Assembly (NCBI RefSeq): GCF_018987235.1
Contig: NZ_CP072197.1
Coordinates: 1,984,001-2,048,000 of the forward strand
Reading direction: 5' to 3'
DNA from: Lactobacillus crispatus
Lineage (GTDB): Bacteria > Bacillota > Bacilli > Lactobacillales > Lactobacillaceae
DNA: 64,000 bases
Under the pieces are notes generated by a model. That model was given only the letters and a program-made list of their open reading frames with translations. It searched no databases and was not told where the DNA came from. Below, piece by piece: positions 53,534 through 62,641 of the stretch. Made by a program: the position numbers and the translations under genes. How positions within the stretch are numbered: the stretch's first letter is position 1; each line of letters starts with the position of its first letter.

Positions 53534-54334
53534 CTAAATTGCTTCAATATTCTCAAATCTAGCCATTAACTGCTTAATTACTTTCTTGTAGGCTCTTGAA
53601 TAGCTGACTTCATTTTTGTTTTCCAATATAATTACCTGATGATGAGTATCAATGGCTCTAATATTATTGGGATTGACTAACGTAGATTGTGAGACTTTAA
53701 CCAAAAAATCTGCATCCTTAGCTACTTGACTTATATTACCTTTAAATTCCACATCTCCATGATCCGTCACCATATGCACCTTATGCTGCATGGTACCATT
53801 CTCAATATAAATAACTTCATTTTCACTAACCTTAAATACATTGCGACCAATCTTGTATTTAAAGTTTCGATTACCATACTTAATCATATTAGTTAGATTA
53901 TCGATAGCACCACGGAGTGTTTCTTCAAGACGTTGAATAATCTCATCCGAAGACAAGTTTTTACTAATATAGTCAATCGCTCCAATTCGTCTACGATATG
54001 TCAGCGGCGCATACTTCTCATATGCAGTAACAAAGATAATCTGCGCATTCTCATCCTGTTTCTTGATGAACTCTGCTAAGTCTACCCCGTTTTTCGCTTC
54101 AGATTGCTGACTCAATTCAATATCAAGAAAGTAAATGCCATTCTTAATATCATTAGCTACAATATAGCCAACTGCTTGAGCAAAATCATTAGCTACAAAA
54201 GTCACTCTTTCCTTTAATTCACTGTAGCTCGAATTATCATCTGATAAATTTTGGATTGAACTATTAATATTAGTAGCTAATTGATTAGCCAAATCATGAT
54301 CATCATCACAAACGATAATAGGATAATTAGCCAT
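53534..54334 (-). CDS. LytTR-family response regulator
   Basis: A 266-aa response regulator: receiver domain with the acidic pocket CDDDHD and the phospho-Asp in IYFLDIELS near 69, then a LytTR DNA-binding domain (KIGRNVFKVSENEVIYIENG, VSQSTLVNPNNIRAID). LytTR proteins of bacteriocin systems (PlnC/D, AbpR) bind pairs of direct repeats about 21 bp apart, as found here. The ATG at 54334 overlaps the kinase stop by 8 bp. Confidence 0.92.
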   Translation of the reverse strand: MANYPIIVCDDDHDLANQLATNINSSIQNLSDDNSSYSELKERVTFVANDFAQAVGYIVANDIKNGIYFLDIELSQQSEAKNGVDLAEFIKKQDENAQIIFVTAYEKYAPLTYRRRIGAIDYISKNLSSDEIIQRLEETLRGAIDNLTNMIKYGNRNFKYKIGRNVFKVSENEVIYIENGTMQHKVHMVTDHGDVEFKGNISQVAKDADFLVKVSQSTLVNPNNIRAIDTHHQVIILENKNEVSYSRAYKKVIKQLMARFENIEAI

Positions 54335-55670
54335 TATCTTCATCACCATCTTCCATATCAATCACCATGTAGAAGTCAAACCAGCCATCTTGAACCATGT
54401 ATGAAACTGACATATCAGGATACTTTTCTTCTAGTTTTCTAATATTGGCTAGACCATAGCCCTGATGTCCTTTTTTAGTTGTAAAACCTTGTTCTTGTAT
54501 TTTGCTAGTAGAGATCTTTTGATCTTTACGCACTCTATTACGAATTTCGAATTCAAAGTTATCCGGTCCATCTGAATAAGCCATAATTTGAATCTCTTCA
54601 TACTCCGAAGATTTATTCTTTTCAGCCATATCCTTTATAATCTTGCTTTCTTCAATTGCATTATCGAAGGCAATTCCTAGGATTCTAACAAGATCCAATT
54701 CATCAATATTAGCCGGCAGTTTTTTTACACTGCCTCTACATTCAAAATTATAAGGAATTTTAAGATTATACATCTCTGCTAACTTGGTAATAATGATGCT
54801 TTTAATCGATTTTACATGAACATGATTTACATCCTTATACTTTGATAGCGCCGCAGGATCTAAACTTGAGTTAGTCTCTTTATCCAATTTGTGAATTACT
54901 GCTTGAACATCACCCTCTTGGGCATACAATTTTAATGAGTTTAAAACATTTTGGTAGTCATGTTTAAATTGTCGAAGATCATCCTCACTATCTTCAAGAT
55001 ATTTGGTATATTCTTCGAGCTGTCTTTGTTTATCTAGTTTATTTAATTGCTTTTCCCTATTAATAAGTTGCGCTTGCATTCTTAAAATAAAAACATAAGC
55101 AACACCCACAAATAGCAACTGCAAAATTAATAATAGCGAAAAAATAGCAGTAGTTAGATAACTTTGCTTTATAAAAATCTTGACTTCCAGAATAATAAGA
55201 ATTGAGATATAAAAGTAAATTAATAATCCAACTATTATTTTATTATTTTTGCTTTCTAATTGATAACGTATTTTATCACTTAACTTAATTACAAAATAGA
55301 AAACAAGAATATAAAATAAGAGAACTACTACTTCCATCCATAAAATTTGTGTAGATGCTATATTAAATATTTGATTTAACACATCCACCATTAAATCAAA
55401 TATTAGTGGTACAATTCCTGCTCCTGCAAGCACAAAAGGATTCCTAATTTCTTTCCAAAAAAATAAAAATATTAGAGCAAGATAAATTAAATTAGATACC
55501 AATACACCTGCATCTAATAAAAATTTTTCTGCAATAAAGCTACTTATAAAGCCAGTAATTACAAATAATAGCGATCTAGTTCTAATAGGCTTTATGTTTG
55601 CGATTTTAAAGAAACAAATAGGATCAAAAAGATATGAAACTAAATATAAAACAATAATTATATATTCCAT
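54327..55670 (-). CDS. peptide-sensing histidine kinase (HPK10 type)
   Basis: A 447-aa kinase with six or seven N-terminal helices (about 1-205) and no other sensor, the AgrC/PlnB/HPK10 layout. The phospho-His lies in FKHDYQNVLNSL near 236. The ATPase domain lacks the usual G1 box but has the N box (GIAFDNAIEES) and the GYGLANI G2 region. It should sense the peptide encoded 12 bp upstream. Confidence 0.92.
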   Translation of the reverse strand: MEYIIIVLYLVSYLFDPICFFKIANIKPIRTRSLLFVITGFISSFIAEKFLLDAGVLVSNLIYLALIFLFFWKEIRNPFVLAGAGIVPLIFDLMVDVLNQIFNIASTQILWMEVVVLLFYILVFYFVIKLSDKIRYQLESKNNKIIVGLLIYFYISILIILEVKIFIKQSYLTTAIFSLLLILQLLFVGVAYVFILRMQAQLINREKQLNKLDKQRQLEEYTKYLEDSEDDLRQFKHDYQNVLNSLKLYAQEGDVQAVIHKLDKETNSSLDPAALSKYKDVNHVHVKSIKSIIITKLAEMYNLKIPYNFECRGSVKKLPANIDELDLVRILGIAFDNAIEESKIIKDMAEKNKSSEYEEIQIMAYSDGPDNFEFEIRNRVRKDQKISTSKIQEQGFTTKKGHQGYGLANIRKLEEKYPDMSVSYMVQDGWFDFYMVIDMEDGDEDNG

Positions 55671-55682
55671 ACTATCTATCTT

Positions 55683-55820
55683 CTAATGCCACTTGACCTT
55701 GCCCCAAATTTGCCATACCCATCCCAAGCCGGCATGTCCTGCGACTGTACTGCTACCACCAACAACTTTACTCAATTCTTCTTCCTTCAATTCAATCTTT
55801 TTAACATTTTTCTTTTCCAT
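55683..55820 (-). CDS. double-glycine inducing peptide precursor
   Basis: A 45-aa prepeptide: MEKKNVKKIELKEEELSKVV then GG, and a 23-residue mature part (SSTVAGHAGLGWVWQIWGKV, then KWH) with four Trp. Gene order peptide-kinase-regulator is that of pheromone-controlled bacteriocin loci such as lactacin B and plantaricin. It could also act as a bacteriocin itself. It is exported by the C39 transporter at 44186, then read by the kinase. Confidence 0.8.
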   Translation of the reverse strand: MEKKNVKKIELKEEELSKVVGGSSTVAGHAGLGWVWQIWGKVKWH

Positions 55821-55887
55821 AATTAATCCATCCTTTCATGAATCATTCATTACTCCTTAAATATAGCATGATTTGCCTTCCGATATA

Positions 55888-55936
55888 CAAAAGATACCAA
55901 ATTGGTCATTTTTTAGACTGATTTGGTATTTTGGTG
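55888..55936 (-). terminator. hairpin with box-like arms before the inducing peptide
   Basis: AGATACCAAATTGGTC pairs imperfectly with GACTGATTTGGTATTTT. AAATTGGTCA (55899) and GATTTGGTAT (55920) are 21 bp apart, 79 bp before the peptide start. It ends the CPBP transcript and may be the autoinduction site. Confidence 0.6.
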
Positions 55937-55963
55937 CCAAAGCATTATTCAATAAATTCTTAT

Positions 55964-57175
55964 CTAACTAACAGCAATAATCCTGCCCACGTTCTCTCCC
56001 ATGAACGTCTTCCTTTTACCTGTCATCATTAATAAGGCAACTACCAATGGAATTAACAGTATAATAATCGCACTTATCCAGCCATCAGTGATCAGTGGAC
56101 TAACTATTCTCGTTAATGGCGTTTCGCTTAAAGCGATTAGATCGACTAGACCGTGAATCGATATACTCAACCATAGTTTGCCTGTATATAGATAGATCAC
56201 TGCAAATAGCATCCCCGCACCAAATGTATAAACTACCTGCTGCAATGTCGTTTCTAAATCAAACTTAATAAGAAAGGTACTTATTCCCAAATTTCCTAAA
56301 TGGCTTAAACTAAAAAGAATAGAACTAATCACTATTGCAAAAATCATCCTATACTTAAAATTCCGCATAGCAACAAGCAAAATCACTAAATTCAGGTAAC
56401 GCAACGTTTCTTCAAATATTCCTGCTTCTATTGCTGCCAACACAGAATTTAAAGTCACTTCAAATGTACTAAAATCCCACTGCCAAAAACACAACAAATC
56501 AGCCAAGGACGGTGCTAGAGTTACAAAAGAATTGAAAAAAGCAAACCAAACAGAAAAAGTTAACAAGAGAATTAACGCTAGCCATTGAAAGTTTTTACTT
56601 TTGCCCAATTTTAGATTCCATTGAAATTTAAGCTGCCATGCCCTAGTTATGAAAAATGCCAAAATAAAAGTAGCAAGGGCAATTATTACACCAGACCTAA
56701 TAATTGCTTTAATTACACCAGATGTACCTAGAAACCTGTTAACATTGTAGCTATAGTTTAGATACAAAATGAAAATCATGAATAGTCGCATGAACCAATT
56801 TTTCACTACTGGAAAGTTAACCACTACTACTGGAATATCAACCAATAAAAGTAACACTATGCCCACAATTGAACTAACCAATACTAGTGGTTTAACCATC
56901 AAATTGAGCATAGAAGTAGTCGTGTAAATCAAAAAGTTAAATATCAGGATTAAAGTTAAGCTACCCAGCCATTGACTTGCTATTTTGATAGAATGCTTGT
57001 TTTTGCCCCATATTTTCAAAATGAAATTAAGCAACAAAATGGTTAATGCAATCCAACACATTCTAGACCAATAAAGTCGCGGCAAACTTTCACCAACTAT
57101 TCCAATAATAATTGAAACTACCATGCCGATAATTAATTCTATGTCTAACAGTTTATTCCACACTTTGCTTGTCAT
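55964..57175 (-). CDS. CPBP-family intramembrane protease, island copy 1
   Basis: A 403-aa membrane protein with about ten helices; the C-terminal CPBP part has EETLRYLNLVILL, LFSLSHLGNLG and SISIHGLVDL. It ends NVGRIIAVS, nearly the same as NVDRIIAVD of 57627-58826, so the two are paralogues. CPBP proteins such as PlnI/SkkI act in bacteriocin immunity. The start is ATG 57175, with AAAGGG nine bases upstream. Confidence 0.82.
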   Translation of the reverse strand: MTSKVWNKLLDIELIIGMVVSIIIGIVGESLPRLYWSRMCWIALTILLLNFILKIWGKNKHSIKIASQWLGSLTLILIFNFLIYTTTSMLNLMVKPLVLVSSIVGIVLLLLVDIPVVVVNFPVVKNWFMRLFMIFILYLNYSYNVNRFLGTSGVIKAIIRSGVIIALATFILAFFITRAWQLKFQWNLKLGKSKNFQWLALILLLTFSVWFAFFNSFVTLAPSLADLLCFWQWDFSTFEVTLNSVLAAIEAGIFEETLRYLNLVILLVAMRNFKYRMIFAIVISSILFSLSHLGNLGISTFLIKFDLETTLQQVVYTFGAGMLFAVIYLYTGKLWLSISIHGLVDLIALSETPLTRIVSPLITDGWISAIIILLIPLVVALLMMTGKRKTFMGENVGRIIAVS

Positions 57176-57249
57176 TTCGGTCATTCCCTTTTACTACACA
57201 ATGAAAAATATTTTATGCTAATTCTAACAGTTTTCAAAAAATGAGGTAA

Positions 57250-57294
57250 AAAGATACCGAATTAGTCATATTTCTGACTGATTCGGTATCTTTT
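57250..57294 (-). terminator. terminator hairpin with two boxes
   Basis: AAGATACCGAATTAGTCA pairs with TGACTGATTCGGTATCTT. GAATTAGTCA (57259) and GATTCGGTAT (57280) are 21 bp apart, 84 bp upstream of the CPBP start at 57175. Confidence 0.7.
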
Positions 57295-57330
57295 GCTATC
57301 TAACTAAAATGAATTGATTGCTTTATCTGC

Positions 57331-57498
57331 CTAATGGGCTGGATGATAATACGTATGACCAATAGGAGCGCCAGTTCCACCACTGCCTGTCATCCCATCC
57401 GGTCCCATTTGCTTCGGACCAATGATTTTCATTCCAACTAGTGAACCACCAATAACTTTTTCTAACTCAACATCTTTCACTTCTCTAATCTTTTTCAT
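57331..57498 (-). CDS. double-glycine peptide rich in Gly, Met and His
   Basis: A 55-aa prepeptide: leader MKKIREVKDVELEKVIGG, core starting SLVGMKIIGPKQMGPDGMTG and ending GAPIGHTYYHPAH. No Cys. The core is unlike usual helical class II bacteriocins. It is flanked by CPBP genes on both sides and has three box-like repeats upstream (near 57571, 57591 and 57611). A bacteriocin, pheromone or modified peptide is possible. Confidence 0.72.
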   Translation of the reverse strand: MKKIREVKDVELEKVIGGSLVGMKIIGPKQMGPDGMTGSGGTGAPIGHTYYHPAH

Positions 57499-57570
57499 TG
57501 TTCTTTTCTCCTTTCAAAAGATTACAATCAAATAATACCTTAAATCTCTATTTCAAAGTTAAAGCTGACC

Positions 57571-57620
57571 AATTTAGCCTTTTTTATACTAAATTAGTTG
57601 TACCAATACCAAATTCGTCT
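57571..57620. promoter_or_regulatory. triple regulator box-like repeats before the Gly/Met/His peptide
   Basis: AATTTAGCCT (57571), AAATTAGTTG (57591) and AAATTCGTCT (57611), about 20-21 bp apart; weaker matches than at 49220 and 50299. Nearest copy is 73 bp from the ATG. Confidence 0.45.
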
Positions 57621-57626
57621 TAAAAC

Positions 57627-58826
57627 TCAATCAACAGCAATAATTCTATCCACATTATCCTCCATGAATTTTCGTCTCTTACCTGTTAACATCCACCCGA
57701 AAATCAACACAGAAACAACCAATATAATTATTGCAGCCGGCCAACCCGTAAACATAGTTATCGATTCATCAGAGCTTGTCGTTTCCAAGTCGATTAGAAA
57801 ATGGATTAACATCCCTAACCATAATTTACCAGTATATAAATAAAACACACCAAATATTAAACCAAAGCCCAAAGCATATGTAAGCTGCTGTGCTATCATG
57901 TCGATAGAATAATATGTACCATTTGTAATAGTATTCAAGCCACTTAAATGGATTAAACTAAACAAAATTGCTGATATTATCACTGCTGACGTGATTCTGC
58001 TTTTAAAGTTACGCATAGCATAAAGCAAAGCTATTATTTCTAATCCACGAATTGTTTCTTCACCAATACCAGCTGTAGCTGAAAAAGCTAATATATCTGC
58101 AGTAAAATGATATGAAATTTCATAATTATTCCAATGCCAAAAACTGAGCAATTCTGGCCACGTATCTACAATATTGAGATACGTATTAAAGAAAATAAGC
58201 CAGATCATTAGCCCCAAAAGCAACAGCCAAGATCCTAATTGAAAATTACTTGTTTTGACAAACTTTAAATTCCAACTAAATTTTAGTCCCCATGCCTTAG
58301 TTATAAAGAAAGCTAACACAAAGCTTTCCAGGGCAACTATCAAGGCATCATATACTAGAAAGTGAAGTGATTCTGGTAGATTAACAAAATTATTGATATT
58401 GAATGTCCAACTCACATCAATAATTGCAATACTTAGTACTCGGAAAAAGCCGTTCTTCAATATCGGCATTGCGACCATTACCCAGGGAATATTCACTACA
58501 AGTAAAAGAATGCATCCCATAATTGAGAAAAGTATTGCCTCATTCGGAAAGACTTGATTAAAGAAAGAGACACCATTATAAACTAAAAAATTAAACACAT
58601 ATGGTAATACTAAAATACTCAAGCCTTTAGCCATTACTTGGAAATAATGATTTTTGTTCTGCAACAAAGTAAAAACAAAAATCACCACTAACGAACATAA
58701 TATGATCGGACTCTCTTGTTTTAAGAAAATAAATTTATGACCAATATGCAAACTAAAGCATAATGTCAGCAATATTCCGATCAATAGTTGAACTTTCAAA
58801 ATCAACTCATACTGTTTGTTTTTCAT
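57627..58826 (-). CDS. CPBP-family intramembrane protease, island copy 2
   Basis: A 399-aa paralogue of 55964-57175, with EETIRGLEIIALL, the His in LFSLIHLSGLN and GMLIHFLIDL. All metal-site residues expected for CPBP appear present. GAGGATATT precedes the ATG. A box-bearing hairpin lies 90 bp upstream. Probably an immunity protein for a peptide of the island; which one cannot be told. Confidence 0.82.
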   Translation of the reverse strand: MKNKQYELILKVQLLIGILLTLCFSLHIGHKFIFLKQESPIILCSLVVIFVFTLLQNKNHYFQVMAKGLSILVLPYVFNFLVYNGVSFFNQVFPNEAILFSIMGCILLLVVNIPWVMVAMPILKNGFFRVLSIAIIDVSWTFNINNFVNLPESLHFLVYDALIVALESFVLAFFITKAWGLKFSWNLKFVKTSNFQLGSWLLLLGLMIWLIFFNTYLNIVDTWPELLSFWHWNNYEISYHFTADILAFSATAGIGEETIRGLEIIALLYAMRNFKSRITSAVIISAILFSLIHLSGLNTITNGTYYSIDMIAQQLTYALGFGLIFGVFYLYTGKLWLGMLIHFLIDLETTSSDESITMFTGWPAAIIILVVSVLIFGWMLTGKRRKFMEDNVDRIIAVD

Positions 58827-58905
58827 AATATCCTCTTGCGTTTATACATTATCAATACTCATATTATTTTTACTTGATTTTAGCAAAAATAATACATACA
58901 GTGTT

Positions 58906-58952
58906 AAAAAGTACCGAATCAGTCATATTTCTGACTGATTCGGTACTTTTTT
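58906..58952 (-). terminator. terminator hairpin with two boxes
   Basis: AAAAGTACCGAATCAGTCA pairs with TGACTGATTCGGTACTTTT, a near-perfect 19-bp stem. GAATCAGTCA (58916) and GATTCGGTAC (58937) are 21 bp apart. The stop codon of the 58919-59182 gene lies in the 3' arm. Confidence 0.75.
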
Positions 58953-59182
58953 GATTGATTTTTTAACAATGGCAAAATAATGACAATCCAGTCAACCATA
59001 TTCAGCCAACCATGATACCAGTAGGCTTGCCAGAATGACATGTAAGTTAATTTTTTTCTTTTTCCTCTCCAAAGATAAGTAACAACATATTTGTTATCCT
59101 TTTTACCACGTAAAGTCTGAGAAATTGCGATCAGCCAACATAATACAATCAGCAGCAAAATGATTAACAGTATAACCTTCAT
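58919..59182 (-). CDS. small membrane protein, FWQAYW family
   Basis: An 87-aa protein: helix ILLIILLLIVLCWLIAISQTL, a basic loop (RGKRKKLTYM), then SFWQAYWYHGWLNMVDWIVI and a basic end. Same family as 38181-38408 and the IS-split gene. Start ATG 59182, with GAGGG six bases before. The last codons run into the terminator hairpin, so the natural end may be tied to it. Confidence 0.6.
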   Translation of the reverse strand: MKVILLIILLLIVLCWLIAISQTLRGKKDNKYVVTYLWRGKRKKLTYMSFWQAYWYHGWLNMVDWIVIILPLLKNQSKKYRISQKYD

Positions 59183-59197
59183 ATCCATCCCTCAGTT

Positions 59198-59605
59198 CTA
59201 CTTTTTCCTTAAGAAAATTGCACCCATTGCCATGCCAAACGCTAATGCCCATAACGTGTCATTAGAAAAAATCATGGTTTTTAGACTGCCATTATTCGAC
59301 TTGGTAATCCAATCAAAGATGAGATCAAGCAGTACAAACACAAGCCCTGTAGCAAGACACTGGAACCAAATATTCCATGAGGAAAGCTCACCCTTATTTG
59401 AAATCAAGCTTACAGCAATCAAACCTCCAAATAATGTTCCCATTACCAATCCCAGCGCTAAAGCAATAATGATCTGCATTATGTCTAAATGCCAACCAGA
59501 TCCACTGCCTATATACCATAATAATAAGGCTACGCTTACGACTGTGCCGATAACCATTCCTAAGATGATTTTCTTATTTTCACGTTCAAATTTTTGATTT
59601 TTCAT
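59198..59605 (-). CDS. four-TM membrane protein, paralogue of 38679 gene
   Basis: A 135-aa protein with four helices; KFERENKKII at the start and FSNDTLWALAFGMAMGAIFL at the end match the 38679-39101 protein. It precedes an FWQAYW-family gene by 15 bp, as in the other copy. The unit is probably an immunity or stress module duplicated at both ends of the island. Confidence 0.6.
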   Translation of the reverse strand: MKNQKFERENKKIILGMVIGTVVSVALLLWYIGSGSGWHLDIMQIIIALALGLVMGTLFGGLIAVSLISNKGELSSWNIWFQCLATGLVFVLLDLIFDWITKSNNGSLKTMIFSNDTLWALAFGMAMGAIFLRKK

Positions 59606-59669
59606 TTAAGTCAACTCCATTTATCTCAAATCACAATTATTTACATTGTATTTTACATTATTGACATGC

Positions 59670-59704
59670 AAAAAAACTAGCATGGAATATTTTCCATGCT
59701 AGCT
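59670..59704 (-). terminator. terminator after the 61-aa repeat protein
   Basis: ACTAGCATGGAA and TTCCATGCTAG around TATT; seven T on the minus strand. Confidence 0.85.
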
Positions 59705-59774
59705 CTCTTAGTTGATTGATAATGCGATGTGACTTACTACTGCATCGTAGTTAGATTTTTTCTTATTTTGACTC

Positions 59775-59960
59775 TTAGTTTTCTTTCCAACCTAAATCTT
59801 CAAGCATTGATGCCATTGCGTTAGCTGAGATCTTGTTTTCTGCAAAATGCATTGATTCTTGCTTCCAACCGTCTTCTTCAAGCATGTTAATCATGTTTTC
59901 AGTTGAAATAGTCTTTACGTTAAATCTTAATTCAGTTTCAGTAGTTAATTCAGTCATCAT
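59775..59960 (-). CDS. 61-aa protein with internal duplication
   Basis: A small acidic protein. Two related segments, TENMINMLEEDGWKQES (about 20-36) and ANAMASMLEDLGWKEN (about 46-61), suggest an ancient repeat of a helix ending in GWK. GAGG lies eight bases before the first of two ATG. It has a long 5' region and own terminator. There is no leader or membrane helix. Not recognised. Confidence 0.55.
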   Translation of the reverse strand: MMTELTTETELRFNVKTISTENMINMLEEDGWKQESMHFAENKISANAMASMLEDLGWKEN

Positions 59961-60145
59961 CGTTATTACCTCTCAATCACTTATTTCTCTCTTCACGTAT
60001 TATAATAACACCTGTTATTATAAAATTACAGTCTTTTTCGAAAATAATTTTGTTTTTTCTAAATAATATTCGTCACAAAGCTTGATAGATCAACGTTTTC
60101 TCCAATAAAGATATTTTTTAAATAATACAATAAAAAACAAAAATA

Positions 60146-60180
60146 ACAGGAATAACCCTGTTATTTGGGGTTATTCCTGT
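60146..60180 (-). terminator. terminator of the GH31 gene
   Basis: ACAGGAATAACC pairs with GGTTATTCCTGT around a short loop; T-rich on the minus strand. Confidence 0.8.
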
Positions 60181-60188
60181 CATTTAAA

Positions 60189-62495
60189 TTATGCTTCTGT
60201 ATATTCGCCTTCGCAGTAGTTAAATACTACTTTACGATCAGCTAATTCAACTATAATTCGTTGATATTCATGTGCATAGCCATGATGCGCTAATTTGACC
60301 GTCACTTGATCATGATCAACTTCAATATCGTACAAGTTATACTCGCCTTTTTGATACTCAAAGTCAACGCCGTTATCCTGATAGTGTCTATACTTGCCGC
60401 CATTACCAAATACTCTGAATGTCATATCTTTATCTGGTTCATCAGAAATATAGTCGACTTCCTTACCCCACGGTAGAATCGTATCTTTTTTAATAAATAG
60501 CGGTAATTTATCAATTGGAGCATCAACTAAAATTGTATTCCCACCTGAATACTCTACACCGTTCCAGAAGTCAATCCATTCACCTTTAGGTAAGTACACC
60601 GCACGCTTAGTTTGACCTTGCTGGACAACTGGAGCTATCAAAATGTCCTCGCCTACCATATACTCATCGTTTAAGTTATACACATGTGGATCATTTTCAT
60701 AATTTAAGACCAACGGCCGCATAACTGGTAGCCCAGTTTGAGTTTCACGGTAAAATTCATCATATAAATAAGGAATAAAGCGGTAGCGTAACTTCAAATA
60801 CTTACGGTATATCGATAAGGTTGGTTCACCAAAGACCCATGGTTCTTGTGAGCGCGTACCAAGTGCCGCATGGTTTCTATAAAGCGGACTAAACAATGCT
60901 CCCTCAATCCAACGTGTTAATAATTCTGGCGTGGTATCAGCTCCAAAGCCACCAATATCAGTACCAGCAAAGCTGAAGCCACTCAGACCCAAATTACATA
61001 ATTGCGGAATCATCATTTGCACATGTGGCCACAAACTTTGGTTATCACCCGTCCAGACTGTGGAAAACTTTTGAGTTCCGGCATATGCTGCACGCGTGAT
61101 TACAAATGGCCGCTTACCTGAATACTTTTTCAAACCCTCATAAGTTGCCTTAGCCATGTTGTGACCATAAACATTGTGCATCTTGTTATGCGTTGAAGCT
61201 TCTTCTTCATTATGGAAAACAACATCGCCTGGAATTTCACCTCTAAATGAAGCAGGTTCATTCATATCATCCCAAATGCCACTAACGCCCAAGTCAACTA
61301 AGTATTTGCAATTTTTAGCCCACCATTGGCGAACTTTCTGGCGACCGAAATCTGGAAATACCGCATCCCCTGGTCAAACCTCATTTACATAAACAGTACC
61401 ATCTGCTGCCTTAACGAAATAGCCCTTTTCAATACCTTCTTGATAAATTTTATAATCAGCATCATCTTTTTTTACGCCCGGATCAATAATAGTAATAATC
61501 CTGAAGCCCAATTTACGCATTTTTTTAATAAACTCTTCTGGAGCTTCATAAGTATCCTTGCGCCAAGTAAAGACACGATAGCCCTTCATGTAATCAATAT
61601 CAAGATGCAAGACATCACAAGGCAAATCATATTTACGCAGATTTTCCGCAATTTTTTCTACCTGCTTTTGGCTAACACTATAGCCCCAGCGCGATTGCTG
61701 ATAGCCCAGAGTCCACTTCTGTGGCATTGGTACACGGCCTGTTAAGTAGGTATAATTCGTGACAACCGCCTTGAGTGAGGCCCCACCAATAACATAATAA
61801 TCTAAATTACCATTATCAGCTGAATAGTAATAATAATTGTTGCTTTCCTTACCTAAGTCAATATGATTACGGTAAGTATTGTCAAAAAAGATACCGTAAG
61901 GATGACCATTTTTTAATCCTAATAAAATTGGAATCGACTTATACAAACGGGTAAAGCTCTCTACTTGCGGATCAGGATTGTCAGTATTCCAATTATCATA
62001 AGCATAGTGGCGTTTGTTCAAATAGCCGGTTTTATCACCCAAGCCATAAAATTCTTCGTCATCTGCTAGTGATTTGACCACTTCATAATAATCGCCGTCA
62101 TGCTTCCCCAGCAATTTATCCACATCATGGCCTTCAGATTCAGCCAACTTCAAATGTTCCTCATCCATCTGTCGGTCAATTGGGGTTCTTTTCCCCCGAT
62201 AATCTACGACCAATGGATTGCCTTGTTCATCAAAGACGTCAATTTTTTCATCATCATAAGCTTTTACTATCAACTTAGCCGTAGCTATTTCAATATGATC
62301 GCCTTTATTTTTAACTGTAAAATCAGTTTTAATTTCTTTATCGCCTTCGATAGCATAAGAATTGCTAGCATTACCTCGATCTTGAAAGAATCGCATAATT
62401 TCCGGTGTTAACACGGTCAAAATCATTGGTCCATTCTCATAGTTTAAGGTAATTTTTTGTCCATCTTTAGTAAAATCAGTAAGTTGATTAATCAT
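60189..62495 (-). pseudogene. GH31 alpha-glucosidase interrupted by TGA
   Basis: A family 31 glycoside hydrolase of about 768 codons, broken by one in-frame TGA at 61374-61376 (codon 374). The front half has the N-terminal beta-sandwich and the start of the TIM barrel (QQSRWGYS, LHLDIDYMKGYRVFTW). The back half has the nucleophile region GVSGIWDDMNEPASF, the acid/base in WTGDNQS and the C-terminal domains. In relatives the codon is Trp (YVNE-VWPGDAVFPDF), so TGG became TGA. The rest of the frame is intact. A cre-like site lies upstream. Confidence 0.85.
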
Positions 62496-62522
62496 AATTT
62501 ACCTCTAAAAAATCAAAAGTTA

Positions 62523-62536
62523 TGTATTCGCTTTCA
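62523..62536. promoter_or_regulatory. CcpA (cre) site of the alpha-glucosidase gene
   Basis: TGTATTCGCTTTCA (complement TGAAAGCGAATACA) differs from the cre consensus at one position and shares 13 bases with the site at 35754. Confidence 0.6.
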
Positions 62537-62609
62537 ATTTTAGCACAATAAGCTAATCAATTGGGTAATACCAGAAAAAACACCTTCAGAAATTTTTGTA
62601 TTTAAATAC

Positions 62610-62634
62610 AAAAAAACTGCCTTACGGCAGTTTT
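62610..62634 (-). terminator. terminator of the FAD oxidase gene
   Basis: AAAACTGCC and GGCAGTTTT around TTAC; A/T runs on both sides. Confidence 0.8.
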
Positions 62635-62641
62635 ATTTAAT

